Shown here: in pieces, positions 47,241 through 56,244 of the stretch
How the letters are laid out: each line of letters begins with the position of its first letter
Numbering within the stretch: position 1 is the first letter of the stretch
Assembly: GCF_009711135.1 (NCBI RefSeq)
Contig: NZ_WMIC01000003.1
Location: forward strand, 496,001-560,000
Source of the DNA: Flavobacterium sp. LC2016-01
GTDB lineage: Bacteria > Bacteroidota > Bacteroidia > Flavobacteriales > Flavobacteriaceae
Direction: 5' to 3'
Length of the DNA stretch: 64,000 nt
Program-made: the position numbers and the translations under genes
The notes under the pieces: generated by a model
What the model was told of the DNA's origin: nothing
The model's input: only the letters and a program-made list of their open reading frames with translations
Databases searched by the model: none

Positions 47241-47662
47241 GGTTAGTTTTTTTTAAGCTACTAAGGTGCTGAGATGCTAAGATGCTAATGTTAATGTCTT
47301 GGGCGTGTCCCGCTGAAAAAGCGGGTCGGGCTATTCATTTCAAGTCCTCGCACTTCCTTCGTCAGGCTGTGGGCTTTCCACTTCTATCCCTCACGCAAAC
47401 GGTTTCAAAAGAGCGTTTTCGGTTATCTTGTCATCCTGAGAAACGAAGGATCACACTAGAAACTCCACACAGAACTTCGCCAATCTTTGTCGAATCCCGA
47501 GTGTGATCCTTCGTTCCTCAGGATGACAAACTTTGCGTCTCACTTTGCGGGACTTCGACTTCGCTCAGCCTGACAAACCCAAACAAAAAATCAGTGTTAA
47601 TCCGTTCAATCAGTAAAATCTGTGGCCAAAAAATCTAAAATCCGAGGCTTCGGGACTAAAAT
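47241..47662. repeat. 422-bp intergenic repeat hub
   Basis: No gene is present. From about 47305 to 47400 there is a sequence with GGGCGTGTCCCGCTGAAAAA and TTCCACTTCTATCCCTCACG, which I recall as a frequent flavobacterial intergenic repeat. It is followed by the 102-nt palindrome at 47428-47529 and by CTTCGACTTCGCTCAGCCTG (47553-47572), another common Bacteroidetes repeat unit. A short open frame at 47282-47506 is made by the repeat and is not a gene. Confidence 0.65.
47428..47529. repeat. 102-nt palindromic element (copy B)
   Basis: The arms 47428-47457 and 47500-47529 are reverse complements at 29 of 30 positions. Read on the reverse strand its centre has TCGACAAAGATTGG as in copy A at 40669-40770. 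The arms of the two copies differ at many places but each copy stays self-complementary. Confidence 0.85.
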
Positions 47663-49045
47663 CTAAAATTCTGTCGTAAAACAAGAAGCCGGTAAATTCA
47701 CCTTATTAAACAAATCTGACTGAATTGTATTTCCCCACGCAAATCTCACTTTTACAGGATCCAATACTTTTTTGCTCGTCAAAATGACTTGATTATTTTT
47801 TATCGAAGCTTCAGCAGGAAAGAAGTTTCCATCGGCGCCTGCCACTTCAAACTGATTCGAAACTTTATTTTTGAAATACAATCCGTCAGCATAATCAAAA
47901 GAAACTGTGACTTTATTTTTCTCAATTTTAACGTCTTTAAAAAGTGGTCCGTTTACCAAATTAGAATTCACTTTATAAGTTTCGACAAGGGCCAAATTCG
48001 CCAAACGAATTCCAACCGATTTTTTATTTTTTGGATGAATATCAATTGTATCCGAAATATCAGAAGTTAAAACCATTCCTGTTTTTGGAACTTCTTTCAA
48101 AATTTTTCTTTGCGAATTTCTCACCGTAACATTCGAGAAATTGTTGCTTCCGGTTTTATAAGGTGCAATCTGAACGAAATAAAAAGGGAATTCGTCGTTC
48201 CAAGCTTTTCTCCACGAAGCAATTAAAGCAGAAAGTGTTTTATCATAAACCAAAGAACCAACATTCGACTCACCTTGATACCAAAGCGTTCCAGCAATTT
48301 TAAATCCGACAAAAGGATAAATCATCGCATTATAAGCGCGACCTGGCTGTCTTGGTCCGTATTCCTGCTCGTTTAGTTTTTTGGCATTTTCTAATAAAAC
48401 AGCATCGTTATTCACTGCTTCTTCCGGCATCCAGATTTCTGCTGGAGTTCCGCCCCAATTCGAAGAAATCAGACCGATTGGCACATTTTTTAAATCTTCT
48501 CTTAAACGTTTAGCAAAGAAATAGCCAATAGCACTGAAATATTTCATGGTTTCAGGTGTCGATTCGACCCAGTTTCCAAGTAAATTATTTTGTGGTGTTG
48601 TTGCCGTTAATTTCGGAACTGTAAAAAAACGAATATTAGGATTTGTGGCGTTTTTCATTTCTTCTTCGCCATTTTCGATTCCCCAGCTTACAGACATTTC
48701 CATATTAGATTGTCCGGAACAAACCCAAACTTCTCCAATTAAAATATTTTTTAAAACGATTTCATTATAACCTTTTATCGAAATCGTAAAAGGTCCGCCG
48801 GCTTCCGGAGTTTTAATATGAAATTCCCATTGCGCCTGATTGTTCGCAACCGTTTTATATTCCTGATTGTTCCAGCTTGAAACCAATTTGATTTCTTCTT
48901 TTGGATTTGCCCAGCCCCAAATCTTAACTTCAGAATTGCGCTGTAAAACCATATTATCGCCAAAAATATTCGGGAGTGTAACGTTTGCCATCATAATATT
49001 GGAAATCAACAGAAAGAAAACAAACTTAAAAATATTATTTTTCAT
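47663..49045 (-). CDS. SASA-type carbohydrate acetylesterase
   Basis: This SGNH-fold esterase of the sialate O-acetylesterase (SASA) family, 460 residues, probably removes acetyl groups from mannan in the periplasm. The signal peptide ends near LISNIMMA. The nucleophile is Ser113 in VCSGQSNMEM, and Asn/Gly block residues are in LISSNWGGTPAEIW and GTLWYQGESN. The His and Asp are expected in the SDISDTIDIHPKNK segment. Its start overlaps the end of the CE2-type gene by 11 bp, which ties the two esterases together. Confidence 0.92.
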   Translation of the reverse strand: MKNNIFKFVFFLLISNIMMANVTLPNIFGDNMVLQRNSEVKIWGWANPKEEIKLVSSWNNQEYKTVANNQAQWEFHIKTPEAGGPFTISIKGYNEIVLKNILIGEVWVCSGQSNMEMSVSWGIENGEEEMKNATNPNIRFFTVPKLTATTPQNNLLGNWVESTPETMKYFSAIGYFFAKRLREDLKNVPIGLISSNWGGTPAEIWMPEEAVNNDAVLLENAKKLNEQEYGPRQPGRAYNAMIYPFVGFKIAGTLWYQGESNVGSLVYDKTLSALIASWRKAWNDEFPFYFVQIAPYKTGSNNFSNVTVRNSQRKILKEVPKTGMVLTSDISDTIDIHPKNKKSVGIRLANLALVETYKVNSNLVNGPLFKDVKIEKNKVTVSFDYADGLYFKNKVSNQFEVAGADGNFFPAEASIKNNQVILTSKKVLDPVKVRFAWGNTIQSDLFNKVNLPASCFTTEF

Positions 49046-50129
49046 TTAGAAGCTTTTTTAAAAAAGGTCCGTATTGATCTGCCATCACTTTTTGATCTAC
49101 AACATCAGGATGACCTAAACAGCCATTCGGTTTCATTGGTTTGAATTTGAAAATCAAAATTGACTTGTGTGCTTTATCATCCGCGAAAGCGTTTTTTACT
49201 TTGTTCAGACAATCTTCAAAAACAATAGCTTTTTCACCATTAACCATCGGGCTGTTTGTAATTACAATCTGTGCTTTCGGATTATGAACGTAAAGCATTT
49301 TAATAAAATTGATGTAATTCGAAACATATTTTTCGGCATTAAAAGGCAAACGCTCTTTCTTTCCGTCTCCGCCAGAAAAATCATTTGTTCCTAAAGCAAT
49401 ACTGATAATATTGGGCTGAAAAGCAAAATCGTATTTAGGTTTTGAATTGTCTTTCGTCAAATACAAATTCTGATACACCTCAGGCATTATAGGTTCATTT
49501 ATATTCTCGTCGTTCCAGTTGCGGTACATTCCAATTCCAGAAACAGAGCTAGTCAAATAATCAACATCAATTGCTCTTGAAAGTGTTGGTCCATAAGCAT
49601 AATATCCGTTATGGTGATCCATATATTCTCCTTTGTCGCAATCAACAGCATCACTTGCTGCGGCACATGTAATAGAATCACCAATAAATTCGATTTTCTT
49701 TTTCTTTTTAGCAGAAATTGATGTCAGTTTTGCATCTGTTCCAGCAAATAAAACGCCTCCAGTACGTGCTTCTGTATTTTTATAAATTTCGAGACGATGC
49801 TCTTTTCGATTTGAAGCTGCTTTTATTGGAAAAGATTGTACTGCACCTTTTTCAATTTTAATTTTTCCAAGATATTTTCCATCTAAAACTAATGTAGCAT
49901 AATTATGATGTTCATAAGAATCAACGCTTTGAAGCGAAATCGAACATTCGTTTCCAGTAAAATTGAAAGAAACCGAAGAAGCGGTTCCAATCAAAATAAC
50001 ATTATCATTTTGAAGTTTTTCGATTCGGCCCTCGTATAAAAAGGTTTTATTTTGATTTTGAGTCTGTGAAAAACAAACGGATGCAAGCAGCAAAAACAAA
50101 ATTAAAAACGGTGATTTTTTCAGAAACAT
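49035..50129 (-). CDS. CE2-type SGNH acetylesterase
   Basis: This two-domain esterase of 364 residues is exported through the signal MFLKKSPFLILFLLLASVCF. An N-terminal jelly-roll (~28-140) is followed by an SGNH domain with Ser152 in EFIGDSITCA, Asn in ALGTNDFSG and the His in NGCLGHPDV. This order (beta-sandwich then SGNH) is that of carbohydrate esterase family 2, whose members deacetylate xylo- and manno-oligosaccharides. It is the first gene of the esterase pair. The regiospecificity that separates it from the SASA enzyme is not readable from sequence. Confidence 0.9.
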   Translation of the reverse strand: MFLKKSPFLILFLLLASVCFSQTQNQNKTFLYEGRIEKLQNDNVILIGTASSVSFNFTGNECSISLQSVDSYEHHNYATLVLDGKYLGKIKIEKGAVQSFPIKAASNRKEHRLEIYKNTEARTGGVLFAGTDAKLTSISAKKKKKIEFIGDSITCAAASDAVDCDKGEYMDHHNGYYAYGPTLSRAIDVDYLTSSVSGIGMYRNWNDENINEPIMPEVYQNLYLTKDNSKPKYDFAFQPNIISIALGTNDFSGGDGKKERLPFNAEKYVSNYINFIKMLYVHNPKAQIVITNSPMVNGEKAIVFEDCLNKVKNAFADDKAHKSILIFKFKPMKPNGCLGHPDVVDQKVMADQYGPFLKKLLNEK

Positions 50130-50337
50130 AAGTTATTTGTTAAAATATAAATAGTATTCACAAATATATCTGAAATCTGGCAGACAGAAAGATACTAAAA
50201 CGTCAAAATGCAATAAAAAAACACCACGCAACTACACCAACTTTCAGATTATAATTGCAAAGTCTTACAAAATCAAGCGTTTTTCTTTGATTTTAAAAAG
50301 CAACGGTCTACTTTTATGAATTAAACTTTTAATCAAA

Positions 50338-50841
50338 ATGAAATTTTATCAATTTATTCTTTTGCTCTCGATTGTTTTGTTTTCTTCTTTTATTACAAAA
50401 GAGAAAGAAACAACAGTACAGTTTGCTAAAACTCAGAATCAAATTGACCGAGATTCAATTATAGCTTATGCTAAAAAGTATTTAGGAACTCCTTATTTAT
50501 ACGCCAGCAGTAATCCAGAAAAAGGTTTTGACTGTTCTGGTTTTATCAGTTATGTTTTCCATCATTTTGATGTAGACTTGCCCAGAAGTTCTGGAAGTTA
50601 TAAAAATTTAGGCAAGGCTTTAAATCCGGAAGATTTTAAAGTTGGTGATATTTTAGTTTTTTACGGTTATAAAGACAAAACAATGATTGGTCATCTCGGA
50701 ATTATTTGTGAAGCCAATGGAATGCAGTCAAAATTCATTCATGCTTCGTCTGGAAAGGTAAACAGCGTTACAATAACTTCCCTTGCTACAGAACATTACA
50801 CAAATCGCTTTTATAAGTGTATTGATGTTTTATCGAAATAG
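50338..50841 (+). CDS. NlpC/P60 family peptidoglycan endopeptidase
   Basis: This exported cysteine peptidase cuts peptidoglycan stem peptides. It has a signal peptide (MKFYQFILLLSIVLFSSFIT). The NlpC/P60 domain covers residues ~38-165 with catalytic Cys66 in GFDCSGF, His119 in MIGHLGII and polar third residue His135 in FIHASSG. At 167 residues it is a minimal single-domain form with no SH3 or LysM module. It converges with the L,D-transpeptidase gene, sharing a terminator region. Confidence 0.94.
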   Translation: MKFYQFILLLSIVLFSSFITKEKETTVQFAKTQNQIDRDSIIAYAKKYLGTPYLYASSNPEKGFDCSGFISYVFHHFDVDLPRSSGSYKNLGKALNPEDFKVGDILVFYGYKDKTMIGHLGIICEANGMQSKFIHASSGKVNSVTITSLATEHYTNRFYKCIDVLSK

Positions 50842-50863
50842 TTTAAGCCACGAATTTATTTTC

Positions 50864-50928
50864 AGCCACAGATTAAAAAGATTAACACTGATTTTTTATG
50901 ATCTTTTTTAATCCTTTAATCTGTGGCT
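50864..50928. terminator. Bidirectional terminator between NlpC/P60 and L,D-transpeptidase genes
   Basis: The arms 50864-50885 (AGCCACAGATTAAAAAGATT start) and 50908-50928 pair over 21 positions with one bulge. The loop is 22 nt, and T-rich sequence follows on the forward side. Confidence 0.75.
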
Positions 50929-51006
50929 TATATTTTTCTAAAGCGCAATAAACTTTTAATCTCAATTTTGGAATTTGGAATTTAGAGAAATTGGAATTTT
51001 ATTTTA

Positions 51007-52584
51007 TTATTCTTCAGTCAATAATTTTATCAGGCTTTCATCTCTTTGGTAAATATCTTTGTAGAAATTCATCTGGCCTTTTCTGTCAACCCAGGCTGTA
51101 AAATATCCGATATAAACTGGAACTTTCTTTTTTAAACTAACCCAGTTTTCTTTTCCAGCATGCATTGCTTTATCAATTTTATCAGGAGTCCATCGCGGAT
51201 CATCTTTCAATAAAATAATAGCTAATTCACGAGGTTTTGCTACACGCACACAGCCGTGGCTGAATGCTCTGCTTTCTCTTTCAAACAGACTTTTTGCCGG
51301 CGTATCATGCAGGTAAATATTACTCGAATTTGGAAACAAAAACTTCACTAAACCAAGCGAATTATTTTTTCCCGGAAGCTGACGAACGGCGCCATTATTC
51401 CACTCCAAATTTTTCTGAGCCAAATAATTTTTGTTTTTAGCCATTCCGGGTTTAATTTCTTTATTGATAATACTTGTCGGCACATTCCAGTACGGGCTAA
51501 AAACAATATTGTTCATCATGCCGCTGAAAATAACTGTTTTTGTCATCGCTTTTCCTACTACAACAGGCGAAATAAAAGCGATTTTCCCATCTTCAATTAA
51601 ATACAATTTAAATTCGGGAATGTTAACTTCAATGTATTTTTTCCCTTTTTCTAATTCGGGATCAATCCATCGACAACGTTCCATATTAACGATAATCGTT
51701 TTTATTCGGTCAGAAACCGGAACATTCATTTCGGCAATATGTTCTGGCAGGATTATATTTTTTGGTGTTAAGCCGTGATGCGCTTCATAGTTTTTCAATG
51801 CATTAATCAAAACCGTATCACAAACCGCGCTTTTACTATCTTCTTTAATATCTTTTGTCGCAAAAAGCCTTTCTCTAATTTGAGCCACAACATTTGATGA
51901 ATCACCGACTTTCAGGTTTTTAAAATCCTCGTCTGTTTCAATTGTTTTCCAGCCACTTTTTTTTTCAATCTCACGATATTGTTTTAAAACATCACGCAGT
52001 TTATAATACTGACTGAACATTTTGCTTCTGTGATCATCATTTATAGTTGATTTCTTAAAAATGGAATCGGTCAAGGCGCGATAATTCAGCTTTTTTCTCG
52101 GCAAAAGCCATTCAAGCGAAATAGTTGTTTTTTCGTCAAAGCCAGCGTAAACTTTTTCGGCGTAATAGAAATACAGGTTTGAAATCATTAAATCCGTATT
52201 TTCTTTAGATAATTTATTTTCGGAATTATTCTCAAAAACAGCATTCAGCTCTTTATAAGGAAAATTGGCTTTTAGCCCTTCTTCATCAAGACCTTTGTAT
52301 TTATTGAACAAAGTATGTCCAAATTCATCAACACCTTTGTTATCCTGCCATAACTGAGTTGATTTATTTTTTTTATATAAAGCCAGAACCTCATCTTGAA
52401 ATTTGGCCAATTTTGGATATTCAGTATAAAAAGCAGTAATCTTTAAACTGTCTATGTGAAGTTTCAGTTCCGGTATTTCGGCTTTTACTTTGGTTTGATT
52501 TTCTTCTTTTTTATCTCCTTTTGAATTACATGAAACAACTGCAAAAAGGCTTACGGCGGCAATAAACTGATACCAGATTTTCAT
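51007..52584 (-). CDS. L,D-transpeptidase, YcbB/LdtD-like lipoprotein
   Basis: This periplasmic L,D-transpeptidase forms 3-3 cross-links or anchors proteins to peptidoglycan. The N-terminus has lipobox VVSC followed by NSKGDKK. A scaffold region (~40-300) contains a short peptidoglycan-binding-like segment (VAQIRERLFATKD). The YkuD domain (~315-490) has YWNVPTSIINKEI, IYLHDTPAKSLF and the catalytic motif SHGCVRV with Cys445. Length 525 fits the YcbB type. It lies after a DUF1573 gene in the same direction, separated by that gene's terminator. Confidence 0.94.
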   Translation of the reverse strand: MKIWYQFIAAVSLFAVVSCNSKGDKKEENQTKVKAEIPELKLHIDSLKITAFYTEYPKLAKFQDEVLALYKKNKSTQLWQDNKGVDEFGHTLFNKYKGLDEEGLKANFPYKELNAVFENNSENKLSKENTDLMISNLYFYYAEKVYAGFDEKTTISLEWLLPRKKLNYRALTDSIFKKSTINDDHRSKMFSQYYKLRDVLKQYREIEKKSGWKTIETDEDFKNLKVGDSSNVVAQIRERLFATKDIKEDSKSAVCDTVLINALKNYEAHHGLTPKNIILPEHIAEMNVPVSDRIKTIIVNMERCRWIDPELEKGKKYIEVNIPEFKLYLIEDGKIAFISPVVVGKAMTKTVIFSGMMNNIVFSPYWNVPTSIINKEIKPGMAKNKNYLAQKNLEWNNGAVRQLPGKNNSLGLVKFLFPNSSNIYLHDTPAKSLFERESRAFSHGCVRVAKPRELAIILLKDDPRWTPDKIDKAMHAGKENWVSLKKKVPVYIGYFTAWVDRKGQMNFYKDIYQRDESLIKLLTEE

Positions 52585-52680
52585 AATAAAATTTTTAATA
52601 AAAATAGGAAAGTTTTTATAACTATGAGGTTTTCTAAAATGAAATTTTTATGAAATCTGTTCAAATAAAAGCACAAAAAA

Positions 52681-52709
52681 AGTCCCAAATACTCTACCTA
52701 TTTGGGACT
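52681..52709 (-). terminator. Terminator of the DUF1573 gene
   Basis: AGTCCCAAAT (52681-52690) pairs with ATTTGGGACT (52700-52709). On the reverse strand seven T follow the stem. Confidence 0.85.
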
Positions 52710-52738
52710 CGTGATATAACCAACCTATTAAAATTCTA

Positions 52739-53149
52739 TTAGATAACCGTTCCTTTTAAAGTAAGAACTTTTGGTGTAGTCTCGGCACTTGTTGTAACCG
52801 TTACTGTTTTTGTAAAACCACCTTTGTTTGCAGCATTATAAGTTGCCGTAACTTTAGCAGTTTTTCCAGCCTGAATTGGTTCTTTTGTATAATCTGTTGC
52901 TGTACAGCCACAAGATCCTTGAACGTTTGTAATTACAACAGCCGTTTTTCCTGTGTTTTTAAATTCGTACACAATTACTTTTGGAGTTCCCTGAGGAATT
53001 TCGCCAACATCAACGGTTTCTGCTTTCCAAACAATTGTAGAAGCTGTTGCCGCTTTTGTTTCAGAAACTAAAGATTTTACTGGTGCAACTGCTGAGAAAG
53101 ACATTAAGCCTAATGCCAAAGCTAACATGGAGATTTTAATAATTTTCAT
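52739..53149 (-). CDS. DUF1573 domain exported protein
   Basis: This small protein of 136 residues has a signal (MKIIKISMLALALGLMSFSA) and one DUF1573 domain, an Ig-like fold common in Bacteroidetes. Family marks are VDVGEIPQGTPKVIVYEFKN, VITNVQGSCGCT with the double Cys, and KGGFTKTVTVTTSAETTP. Related proteins occur at the cell surface or with secretion systems; the role is not settled. It diverges from the histidine kinase gene 166 bp away, so it could be a target of that system. Confidence 0.92.
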   Translation of the reverse strand: MKIIKISMLALALGLMSFSAVAPVKSLVSETKAATASTIVWKAETVDVGEIPQGTPKVIVYEFKNTGKTAVVITNVQGSCGCTATDYTKEPIQAGKTAKVTATYNAANKGGFTKTVTVTTSAETTPKVLTLKGTVI

Positions 53150-53314
53150 AGTTTAAATATTTAATGGTTTATAGTTCTAAATTTGTATTCCAAAAGTATT
53201 TCAGATAAATTCAAATCGCTGTTAACCGGTTTCAAATCTTTGTTAACGACTTGTTAAGGGCTGTTTTTCAGCATAAATTTCATTAATATTACATTTTTAA
53301 AAAGACATTTTTTC

Positions 53315-54577
53315 TTGAAAATCAACAAACTCAACAGTATTATCCTTCTCGGATTAATTGCCATTATAAGTATTTTGGTAGCACAGCTGCTTTGGACAAA
53401 AGAAGCTTTTACACTTGAACAAAAAAAGCTGAGCCAGAAAGCCCATATTGCTTTATTAGAAGTTTCGCGTAAATTAGATGAAGGAAAAGATCACGAATCT
53501 TCATGCCAAAATCCTGTTCATAAAATTTCAAACGATTATTATATTGTCAATATCGACAATGAATTTGAGCCTGATATTTTGGAATTTTATTTGAAATCGG
53601 AATTCAAAAAAATGAATATCACAACCGATTTTGAATATGCGATGTACAACTGCCAAAGTGACGAAATGGTTTATGGAAATTATATTTCGTTATCTGAAAA
53701 ATCAAAAGTAAAAAAGACAGTTTCCTTTCCTAAACATAAAAATCTTGTTTACTATTTCGCTGTCCGCTTTCCTAATGAAACGACTTATTTATTCAGTTCA
53801 ATGCGTTTTTGGTTTGTGCTTTCGACTGCATTAATTTTGATTTTGCTGATTTATGTCTATTCGATTTTTAAACTTTTACAGCAAAAAAAATATTCTGAAT
53901 TACAGCGCGATTTCATCAATAATATGACGCATGAATTTAAAACGCCTTTATCTTCCATTTTAATCGCATCAAAATATTTAATTGAACAAAATCCGATAAA
54001 AGAAGACAAAAAACTGCACACTTATACTGATATTATAATCAAACAAAGTCATAAACTCAACAACCATATTGAGAAGATTTTGAATATTGCAAAATCAGAT
54101 TACACGCCTTTAGCATTACAAAAAGAAGCGGTTTTAATTGTCCCGATTATAGAAGAAACAATTGAAAATATTCAATTAAAATATCCGGAAGCAATTATTA
54201 AAATTGAAAGTTCCTCAAAAGAATATTTATTAGAAACAGATGTTTTTCATTTTAATAATTTGGTTTATAATCTGCTGGACAATGCTGTAAAATATTGCAG
54301 TGAAAAACCTAATATTGTGATTCAGATTGCACTGGAAAATCAAGTTTTAAAATTAAAATTTATAGACAACGGAATTGGAATTTCTCCTAAAAACATTTCC
54401 TTTATCTTTGATAAATTTTACCGTGCTCAAAACGAAAAAAGCAATGAAGTAAATGGTTTTGGACTTGGTTTATATTACGTAAAAGAAATCTGCAGTCTTC
54501 AAAATTGGAAAATAAAAGCCGAAAATAATTCAGAAAAAGGCATTACTATAACTTTGTCAATTCCTTATAAAAAATGA
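53315..54577 (+). CDS. Sensor histidine kinase (two-TM, HisKA type)
   Basis: This membrane sensor kinase has 420 residues and starts with TTG at 53315. Transmembrane segments at ~8-27 and ~164-187 enclose a periplasmic sensor region of about 135 residues with no known domain, in which three Cys stand at 64, 112-122. The HisKA box NNMTHEFKTPLSS has His206. The ATPase domain shows YNLLDNAVKY, DNGIGIS and GFGLGLYYVKE. It overlaps its regulator by 4 bp (ATGA), a strong sign of a working pair. The signal is unknown; envelope stress is suggested by the neighbours. Confidence 0.95.
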   Translation: MKINKLNSIILLGLIAIISILVAQLLWTKEAFTLEQKKLSQKAHIALLEVSRKLDEGKDHESSCQNPVHKISNDYYIVNIDNEFEPDILEFYLKSEFKKMNITTDFEYAMYNCQSDEMVYGNYISLSEKSKVKKTVSFPKHKNLVYYFAVRFPNETTYLFSSMRFWFVLSTALILILLIYVYSIFKLLQQKKYSELQRDFINNMTHEFKTPLSSILIASKYLIEQNPIKEDKKLHTYTDIIIKQSHKLNNHIEKILNIAKSDYTPLALQKEAVLIVPIIEETIENIQLKYPEAIIKIESSSKEYLLETDVFHFNNLVYNLLDNAVKYCSEKPNIVIQIALENQVLKLKFIDNGIGISPKNISFIFDKFYRAQNEKSNEVNGFGLGLYYVKEICSLQNWKIKAENNSEKGITITLSIPYKK

Positions 54578-55263
54578 GACAATTTAAAATACTTTATACC
54601 GAAGATGATGAAACTTTAGCTTTTTTAACCAAAGATAATTTGGAACAAAACAATTATGAAGTTATTCATTGCTGTGATGGAAAATTAGGCTTAGAAGCAT
54701 TTAAAACACAAAATTTTGACATTTGTATTTTTGATATCATGATGCCAAAAATGGATGGTTTTGAGTTGGCTACCGAAATTAGGAAAACAAATACAGATGT
54801 TCCTATCATTTTTCTTTCAGCCAAAACTTTAAAAGAAGACCGAATTAAAGGTTTGCGTTTGGGCGCCGATGATTATTTGGTAAAACCTTTCAGTATTGAA
54901 GAATTGCTTTTGAAAATTGAAATTTTCCTGAAGCGTTCTCAAAAAACCTCTATTCAGACAGAAAAACTGGTTTATGACATTGGAAAATACCAATTTGATA
55001 CCAGCAATTTTATTCTTTTTAATGAAATTGAAAAAATCACTCTGACACAGCGTGAAGCCGAATTGCTGAAGCTTTTTCTGGACAATAAAAACTTGGTTTT
55101 AAAAAGAGAACAAATTCTAACCGCACTTTGGGGAACTGACGATTATTTTATGGGACGAAGTCTTGATGTTTTTATCTCGCGCCTCCGAAAAATTTTGACC
55201 AGCGAGAAAGGAATTTCGATTGAAAATTTACACGGAATTGGTTTTAGATTTTCTGTCGAATAG
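54574..55263 (+). CDS. OmpR/PhoB-type response regulator
   Basis: This DNA-binding regulator has 229 residues. The receiver has the acidic pair in YTEDDE, phosphoacceptor Asp54 in CIFDIMMPKM, Thr/Ser in IFLSAK and Lys in YLVKPF. The winged-helix output domain (~130-229) carries ITLTQREAELLKLFLDNKN and GRSLDVFISRLRKIL with IENLHGIGFRF. Its start codon overlaps the kinase stop (ATGA). Targets cannot be read from this window; the divergent DUF1573 gene is one candidate. Confidence 0.96.
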   Translation: MRQFKILYTEDDETLAFLTKDNLEQNNYEVIHCCDGKLGLEAFKTQNFDICIFDIMMPKMDGFELATEIRKTNTDVPIIFLSAKTLKEDRIKGLRLGADDYLVKPFSIEELLLKIEIFLKRSQKTSIQTEKLVYDIGKYQFDTSNFILFNEIEKITLTQREAELLKLFLDNKNLVLKREQILTALWGTDDYFMGRSLDVFISRLRKILTSEKGISIENLHGIGFRFSVE

Positions 55264-55386
55264 TTTTAATCTGATTTCGGAAATCTTTTTTGTAAGCAAA
55301 TCTTAACAATTCTGATAAAAATATAGAAAAATCTGTAAAAGGATTTCTAAAAATCTTTGTATTTTTAAGTTCTAATTTTCCCCGAT

Positions 55387-56151
55387 ATGAAATTACATCA
55401 TTTACGTAACGCTACTTTAGTTATTGAAACGGAGCAACATGTGATTTTGGTTGACCCGATGTTAGGAAAAAGAAAAACGATTCCGCCCTTTACAATCTTT
55501 CGATATAACCCAAAAAGAAATCCACTGGTTTCTTTGCCAAAAAACAGCAGAGAAATTTTAAGTAAAGTTACTATTTGCTTAATTACGCATCTGCATCCTG
55601 ATCATATAGACAAAGCTGGAGAAGTTTATTTAAGACGAAAAAGCATTCCGGTTGTGTGCAGTTCAAAAGATGAAAAAGAGCTTACAAAACGAGGCCTAAA
55701 AGTAGTTCAGACTTTAAATTATTGGGAACCTCAGCCTTTTCTAGATGGAAGAATTATTGGAATTCCGGCACTTCATGGTTATGGTTTTGTCGCAAAATTG
55801 ATGGGAAATGTAATGGGTTTTTACATTGAACTGGCAAACGAAAAATCGGTTTATATAAGTTCTGACACCATTTTTACAAATGATGTCCAAAAAGCATTAA
55901 TCGAACTAAAACCTGATATTGCAACTGTTGCCTGTGGTACAGCGAGATTAGATATCGGACAGCCTTTATTAATGCGGATGAACGATATTTTGAAATTTAC
56001 TGCACTGGCGCCCGGAAATGTTTTTGCAAATCACCTTGAAGCCTTAAATCACTGCCCAACCAAACGCGAGGATTTAAAAATGGCTTTGGCAGAAAATAAT
56101 CTGTTATCAAAAACTGCTATTCCTGCTGATGGGACTTTTGTGGAGTATTGA
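55387..56151 (+). CDS. MBL-fold metallo-hydrolase (UlaG-like)
   Basis: This cytoplasmic metal-dependent hydrolase has 254 residues. The beta-lactamase-fold motif THLHPDHID gives ligands His68, His70, Asp72 and His73. The downstream metal Asp is in YISSDTIF, and a final His in FANHLEALNH. There is no signal peptide, which fits the UlaG/RomA-like group acting on phospho-sugars, lactones or lipids. It lies alone 123 bp after the regulator gene. Substrate unknown. Confidence 0.9.
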   Translation: MKLHHLRNATLVIETEQHVILVDPMLGKRKTIPPFTIFRYNPKRNPLVSLPKNSREILSKVTICLITHLHPDHIDKAGEVYLRRKSIPVVCSSKDEKELTKRGLKVVQTLNYWEPQPFLDGRIIGIPALHGYGFVAKLMGNVMGFYIELANEKSVYISSDTIFTNDVQKALIELKPDIATVACGTARLDIGQPLLMRMNDILKFTALAPGNVFANHLEALNHCPTKREDLKMALAENNLLSKTAIPADGTFVEY

Positions 56152-56244
56152 TTTTATACTATTTCTTTCTCTAAAATAATTTTAAATCAATATTCGCTTT
56201 TCAATTATAATACTATATTTGGTTTCCCAATCAAACCAAAATAA

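Noticed and set aside
47282..47506. Forward ORF of 74 codons
   Set aside because: It lies wholly in the intergenic repeat hub, its sequence is made of the repeat units and palindrome arm, and it has no start signal or protein-like composition.
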